DNA of 5,291 bases, taken from positions 1-5,291 of the forward strand of contig JASFEP010000329.1 of NCBI GenBank assembly GCA_050124775.1. The letters run 5' to 3'. The translations under genes and the position numbers were made by a program. Below are positions 5,220-5,291 of the stretch, in pieces. Position 1 is the first letter of the stretch. Every line of letters begins with the position of its first letter. The stretch comes from WTAW01 sp050124775. GTDB taxonomy: Bacteria; Acidobacteriota; Aminicenantia; Aminicenantales; Aminicenantaceae. The notes under the pieces were generated by a model. That model was not told the origin of the DNA. It saw only the letters and a list, made by a program, of their open reading frames with translations, and did no database searches.

Positions 5220-5291
5220 ATGAAACATTACAAACAAAATTTCTGGAAAACGGCACTGGTCTGCCTTTTCCTCGTCGGAGTTATTTCGCTC
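5220..5291 (+). CDS. Start of an unidentified exported or membrane protein, 3'-truncated
   Basis: Twenty-four codons are visible, open to the right edge. The start is well supported by AAGGAGG four bases upstream. The peptide opens with MKHYKQNFWK, a polar basic n-region, and continues with a hydrophobic run TALVCLFLVGVISL. That is a signal peptide h-region or the first membrane helix. The Cys at residue 15 is followed by more hydrophobic residues and is not in a lipobox context (LVC), so a lipoprotein is not indicated within what is visible. The gene is separated from the M20 gene by the strong terminator, so it probably has its own promoter in the 60 bases between, or depends on readthrough. 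The function cannot be assigned. Confidence 0.75.
   Translation, partial: MKHYKQNFWKTALVCLFLVGVISL

Overview
The window looks like bacterial chromosome of moderate GC (roughly 50% by eye). It is gene-dense and carries four substantial genes plus the first codons of a fifth. No rRNA, tRNA, CRISPR array, phage or plasmid module is visible. The gene content (a large MacB/FtsX-type permease without a fused ATPase, an exported SurE-like phosphatase, a small type I signal peptidase, an M20 metallohydrolase), a short FAKATAD-coding repeat and a REP-like palindrome would suit a poorly cultured Gram-negative lineage such as Aminicenantes/Acidobacteriota. That placement is inference only; no marker gene settles it.

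Layout, left to right. (1) Bases 1-2231, + strand: a MacB/FtsX-type ABC transporter permease. Its frame stays open to the left edge, so it is 5'-truncated and does not begin at the GTG at 138. (2) Bases 2264-3190, - strand, convergent with the permease across a 32-base gap: a SurE-family nucleotidase/phosphatase. It has an N-terminal signal sequence, an Asn in place of the second Asp of the TNDDG metal site, and a PVFAKATAD segment that resembles a genomic repeat inserted in frame. (3) Bases 3191-3339: a divergent control region with a plausible sigma70-type promoter for the rightward genes and three dyad-symmetric sites. (4) Bases 3340-3918 and 3943-5100, + strand, 24 bases apart and probably co-transcribed: type I signal peptidase, then an M20-family amidohydrolase/peptidase. 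(5) Bases 5099-5158: a perfect 23-bp inverted repeat followed by a T run. It starts inside the M20 stop codon and should act as a terminator, and it has the look of a REP/MITE-type mobile palindrome. (6) Bases 5159-5219: the leader of the next gene, with a strong Shine-Dalgarno partly buried in a 12-bp hairpin. (7) Bases 5220-5291: the first 24 codons of a membrane or exported protein that runs off the right edge.

The genes share an envelope theme: a transport permease, a secreted phosphatase, the peptidase that removes signal sequences, a peptide or acyl-amino-acid hydrolase, and a new membrane or exported protein. Nothing shows that they form one pathway. I found no clearly new multi-gene system. 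The points most worth a second look are the SD-occluding hairpin before the last gene, the REP-like terminator, and the exported SurE with an altered metal site and an apparent repeat insertion.
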